Assembly: GCA_019417465.1 (NCBI GenBank)
Contig: DXVF01000005.1
Span: 1 to 64,000 of the forward strand
Origin: Clostridiales bacterium
GTDB taxonomy: Bacteria; Bacillota; Clostridia; TANB77; CAG-508
Direction of reading: 5' to 3'
Length of the DNA stretch: 64,000 bases
Shown: positions 62,185 through 64,000 of the stretch, piece after piece
Layout of the letters: every line of letters starts with the position of its first letter
How positions within the stretch are numbered: the stretch's first letter is position 1
Position numbers and translations under genes: made by a program
The notes under the pieces: model-generated
Told to the model about the DNA's origin: nothing
Seen by the model: only the letters and a program-made list of their open reading frames with translations
Database searches by the model: none

Positions 62185-62584
62185 TTGATTTTACCCATTC
62201 CTTTCGTATTAGAATACTATTAAAAAATTACTAATAGATATATTTATCTATATTAAAATTACACTATTTAATAAATAAAAGCAAATAAAAAACATTACAA
62301 AACGTTAACCTTATTTAAATTTAATAAAAATGCTTACAGAAGCTATCTAATAATGCCTTATATATTCATATATTAAATTTATATTACAAATTATTTTAAA
62401 ATAATCAAAAAATATGATTTAATATAAAACCTTTCTATTTGTAGATGTTTATGTAATATTACTGTAATATTACATATTTTTTCATTAGTATTCTACTTAA
62501 ATATATTAGAGTATATTTAATATTTAGTTCTAAAAAATAAATTACCTTATATATTTATATTAAAACATATTGGAGGAATCTTTT
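62185..62584. promoter_or_regulatory. Divergent promoter region of LPQTG gene and amidase
   Basis: About 400 bases, extremely AT-rich, without ORFs. The amidase RBS (TGGAGGAA) is at its right end. The same region is duplicated upstream of the cohesin gene (about 55440-55780), so both surface operons probably share regulation. Confidence 0.55.
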
Positions 62585-63297
62585 ATGATAGTATTAAGTA
62601 AAAAAAGAATAATGGTAACTATTTCAATGGTATTTGTAGCATTATTTGCCTTTGTAATTCAAAAAGCAAGTTTAGATAAAACTATAGAAACAGTGGCACT
62701 ACCTGTTACGAACAAAGTTATTGTTATAGATGCAGGACACGGGGTACCAGATGAGGGGGCTCGGAAGTTCATCTCGGAACTACAGAAGCCGAAACGAATT
62801 TAAAAATAGCATTAAAATTGCAAAACTTATTAGAACAAAGTGGTGCAACTGTTATATTAACTCGCTCAGATGAAAATGCTATTTATGATTTAGATAGTAA
62901 AACTTTAAGAGAGAAAAAAGTATCTGATATTCATAATAGAGTAAAAATAGGAAATGAATCTTCAGCAGATATATTTGTATCTATTCATTTAAATAAAATA
63001 CCTCAAAATCAATATTATGGATGGCAAACATTTTATAAAGATGGAAATGAGCAAAGTATGAAACTTTCTAAGAGTATACAAAGCAATTTAAATGAATCTA
63101 TTCAAAGAGAAAATAATAGAGTTGCAATGAAGATAGATAATATATATATAGTTAAACATGTTGAAATTCCAATAACTATAGTAGAATGTGGATTTTTATC
63201 AAATCCAGAAGAAGAAAAATTATTACTTGAAGATGAATATCAGAACAAATTAGCATGGGGAATCTATAATGGAATAATGGATTATTTTTATCAGTAA
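62585..63297 (+). CDS. CwlD-like N-acetylmuramoyl-L-alanine amidase, two CGG +1 shifts
   Basis: Zinc amidase that cuts the glycan-peptide bond of peptidoglycan. The ATG at 62585 follows TGGAGG. Skipping one C at 62762 and one at 62775 gives 236 residues without a stop: signal-anchor (MVTISMVFVALFAFVI), IDAGHG (first zinc His), DEGA-G-SSS-G-TTEAETN (both shifted Gly, residues 60 and 64, and the zinc Glu), VILTRSDE, SIHLN (zinc His) and VECGFLSN (catalytic Glu). Without the shifts the product ends after 73 residues, before the remaining catalytic residues. A REP-like hairpin follows. Confidence 0.85.
62762..62764 (+). other. CGG +1 frameshift site, amidase site 1
   Basis: Context GCT-CGG-A. 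Skipping the C gives DEGA-G-SSS. Confidence 0.85.
62775..62777 (+). other. CGG +1 frameshift site, amidase site 2
   Basis: Context TCT-CGG-A, reached in frame only if the first site has shifted. Skipping the C gives SSS-G-TTEAETNLK. Confidence 0.85.
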
Positions 63298-63312
63298 TGA
63301 ACAATAGACAAA

Positions 63313-63354
63313 AAAAGGGGGGGTGGTTCTCTTGTCCACCGTCCCCTTTGTACA
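63313..63354. repeat. REP-like GC-rich hairpin
   Basis: AAAGGGGG...GGTGG pairs with CCACCGTCCCCTTT around TTCTCTTGT. The phrase TTGTCCACCGTCCCC resembles a short repeat I recall from Clostridia genomes (REP/RAYT-type). It also serves as the amidase terminator. Confidence 0.55.
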
Positions 63355-63375
63355 AATAAGTAGTTTTATTAAGAT

Positions 63376-64000
63376 TTAATATTGTTCTAAATGACTTCTC
63401 TTATCAATTACATATGTACTTCCAGGTATTGTTTTTGCTAAATGTTTTACTTGTGCACCAGCTTCTCCTATTTCTAATATATTCTTAAACCTATTTTTAT
63501 TTACTTCCACAATTCCAACTGATATTGATACAATTGGAAATTGCTCTATAATTCCTTTTCTATTTTCTACCTCAATATATCCTCTTATTACATCTTCTTC
63601 ATTATAATAATTTATTACATTTTTATCAAATTCTGCAATAATATTTTGGCATGTATCTTCGCAATTAATTCCTGAAACAATTGCCACAAAATCATCTCCA
63701 CCTATATGTCCTACAAAACTCGATTCAAGTTCCACATTATGAATATTTTTTAGTATAGTTTTAGCTGTAAATTTAATAATTTCATCACCTTTGAAAAAAC
63801 CATATACATCATTATATGCTTTAAAATTGTCTAAATCAAAGTAGATCATAGCAAAATTTTCTTCATTAAGAAGCCTTTTTTTCATTTCTGTTTGAATTTG
63901 TATATTTCCAGGAAGTCCGAGTTAATGGGCTTACTCTTCTATTAACATCTAATAAATTTAAAAGATTTACTATAGTATAGTAAAAATATTCTTCATCTAT
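63376..64000 (-). CDS. GGDEF diguanylate cyclase-type protein (N-terminus outside window), one CGG +1 shift
   Basis: The C-terminal domain that makes cyclic di-GMP from GTP. Skipping one C at 63919 restores NRRVSPLT-G-LPGNIQIQ, the conserved start of GGDEF domains; FAMIYFDLDNFKAYND and the active-site loop GHIGGDDF follow (GGDDF, an accepted variant), then VSISVGIV. The upstream part (EEYFYYTIVNLLNLLDVNRR) continues past the right edge, so the sensor domain is not seen. Without the shift the protein would lose its catalytic domain. Confidence 0.8.
63917..63919 (-). other. CGG +1 frameshift site, GGDEF protein
   Basis: Context ACT-CGG-A. Skipping the C gives PLT-G-LPGN, a motif nearly invariant in the family. 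Confidence 0.9.

Noticed and set aside
31005..63885. The broken genes as ordinary pseudogenes
   Set aside because: No stops, deletions or -1 events occur in about 23 kb of affected genes; all events are the same single C before Gly. The prophage genes at 1-7.9 kb show what real decay looks like here: mixed indels and stops.
31903..63919. CGG reassigned to another amino acid (as reported for CGG in some bacteria)
   Set aside because: Reading CGG as any amino acid leaves the downstream frame wrong. In all 11 cases the conserved sequence continues only at +1.
31903..63919. Assembly or base-calling error inserting C in TGGA
   Set aside because: Not fully excluded without reads. It is disfavoured because many TGGA strings are unchanged, because all 11 insertions are in Gly-codon phase, and because they occur on both strands with no longer shared motif.

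Overview
The window comes from a very AT-rich, Gram-positive, Clostridia-like anaerobe, probably an uncultured gut lineage. Supporting evidence: the classical rpsL-rpsG-fusA-tuf order, strong AGGAGG-type ribosome binding sites, rubrerythrin with a Fur/PerR regulator, LPXTG-type surface proteins, a dockerin and a cohesin, and a cyclic beta-glucan synthase of NdvB type. No tRNA, rRNA or CRISPR array was seen.

Layout. 1-7.9 kb: a decaying prophage. An immunity-type switch (operator, divergent promoters, XRE genes) separates minus-strand early genes (antirepressor, DUF1351, RecT, MBL-fold and HNH relics, ArpU-like regulator) from a plus-strand arm ending in a broken tyrosine integrase. 7.9-12.7 kb: the str operon. 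12.7-18.8 kb: small membrane and coiled-coil proteins, trmFO, a serine-recombinase relic, a PstS-like binding protein and a DUF1016 relic. 18.7-31 kb: ordinary host genes (SNF2 helicase, rubrerythrin, PerR/Fur, pyrimidine nucleoside phosphorylase, RNase HII, HtrA, Nudix, M23 peptidase, CmpB-like membrane protein). 31-39.3 kb: one ndvB-like gene. 39.4-41.7 kb: a truncated DUF1016 gene and an unknown acidic protein. 41.7-64 kb: a surface-protein region with a 4,251-residue dockerin/InlB-repeat/beta-helix adhesin, an anchored cohesin protein, an AAA/PD-(D/E)XK gene, a truncated cohesin paralogue, a Cna-B/LPQTG protein, a CwlD-like amidase and a GGDEF protein.

The main observation is a decoding anomaly. 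Five otherwise intact host genes (ndvB, the giant adhesin, the 382-residue acidic protein, the amidase, the GGDEF protein) are broken into fragments at 11 places. Every break has the same form: one extra C directly before an in-frame glycine codon (GGA ten times, GGT once), which creates an in-frame CGG codon. Skipping that one base restores the conserved protein each time, and the four complete gene spans become exact multiples of three (5, 2, 1 and 2 bases removed). By eye I found no other in-frame CGG in any host gene of the window. CGG therefore seems to be used here only as a +1 frameshift signal, equivalent to reading CGGA or CGGT as glycine. The sites lie in envelope, surface and signalling genes and are absent from the translation genes. 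A sequencing artefact must be excluded from the reads, but the strict codon phase argues against one.
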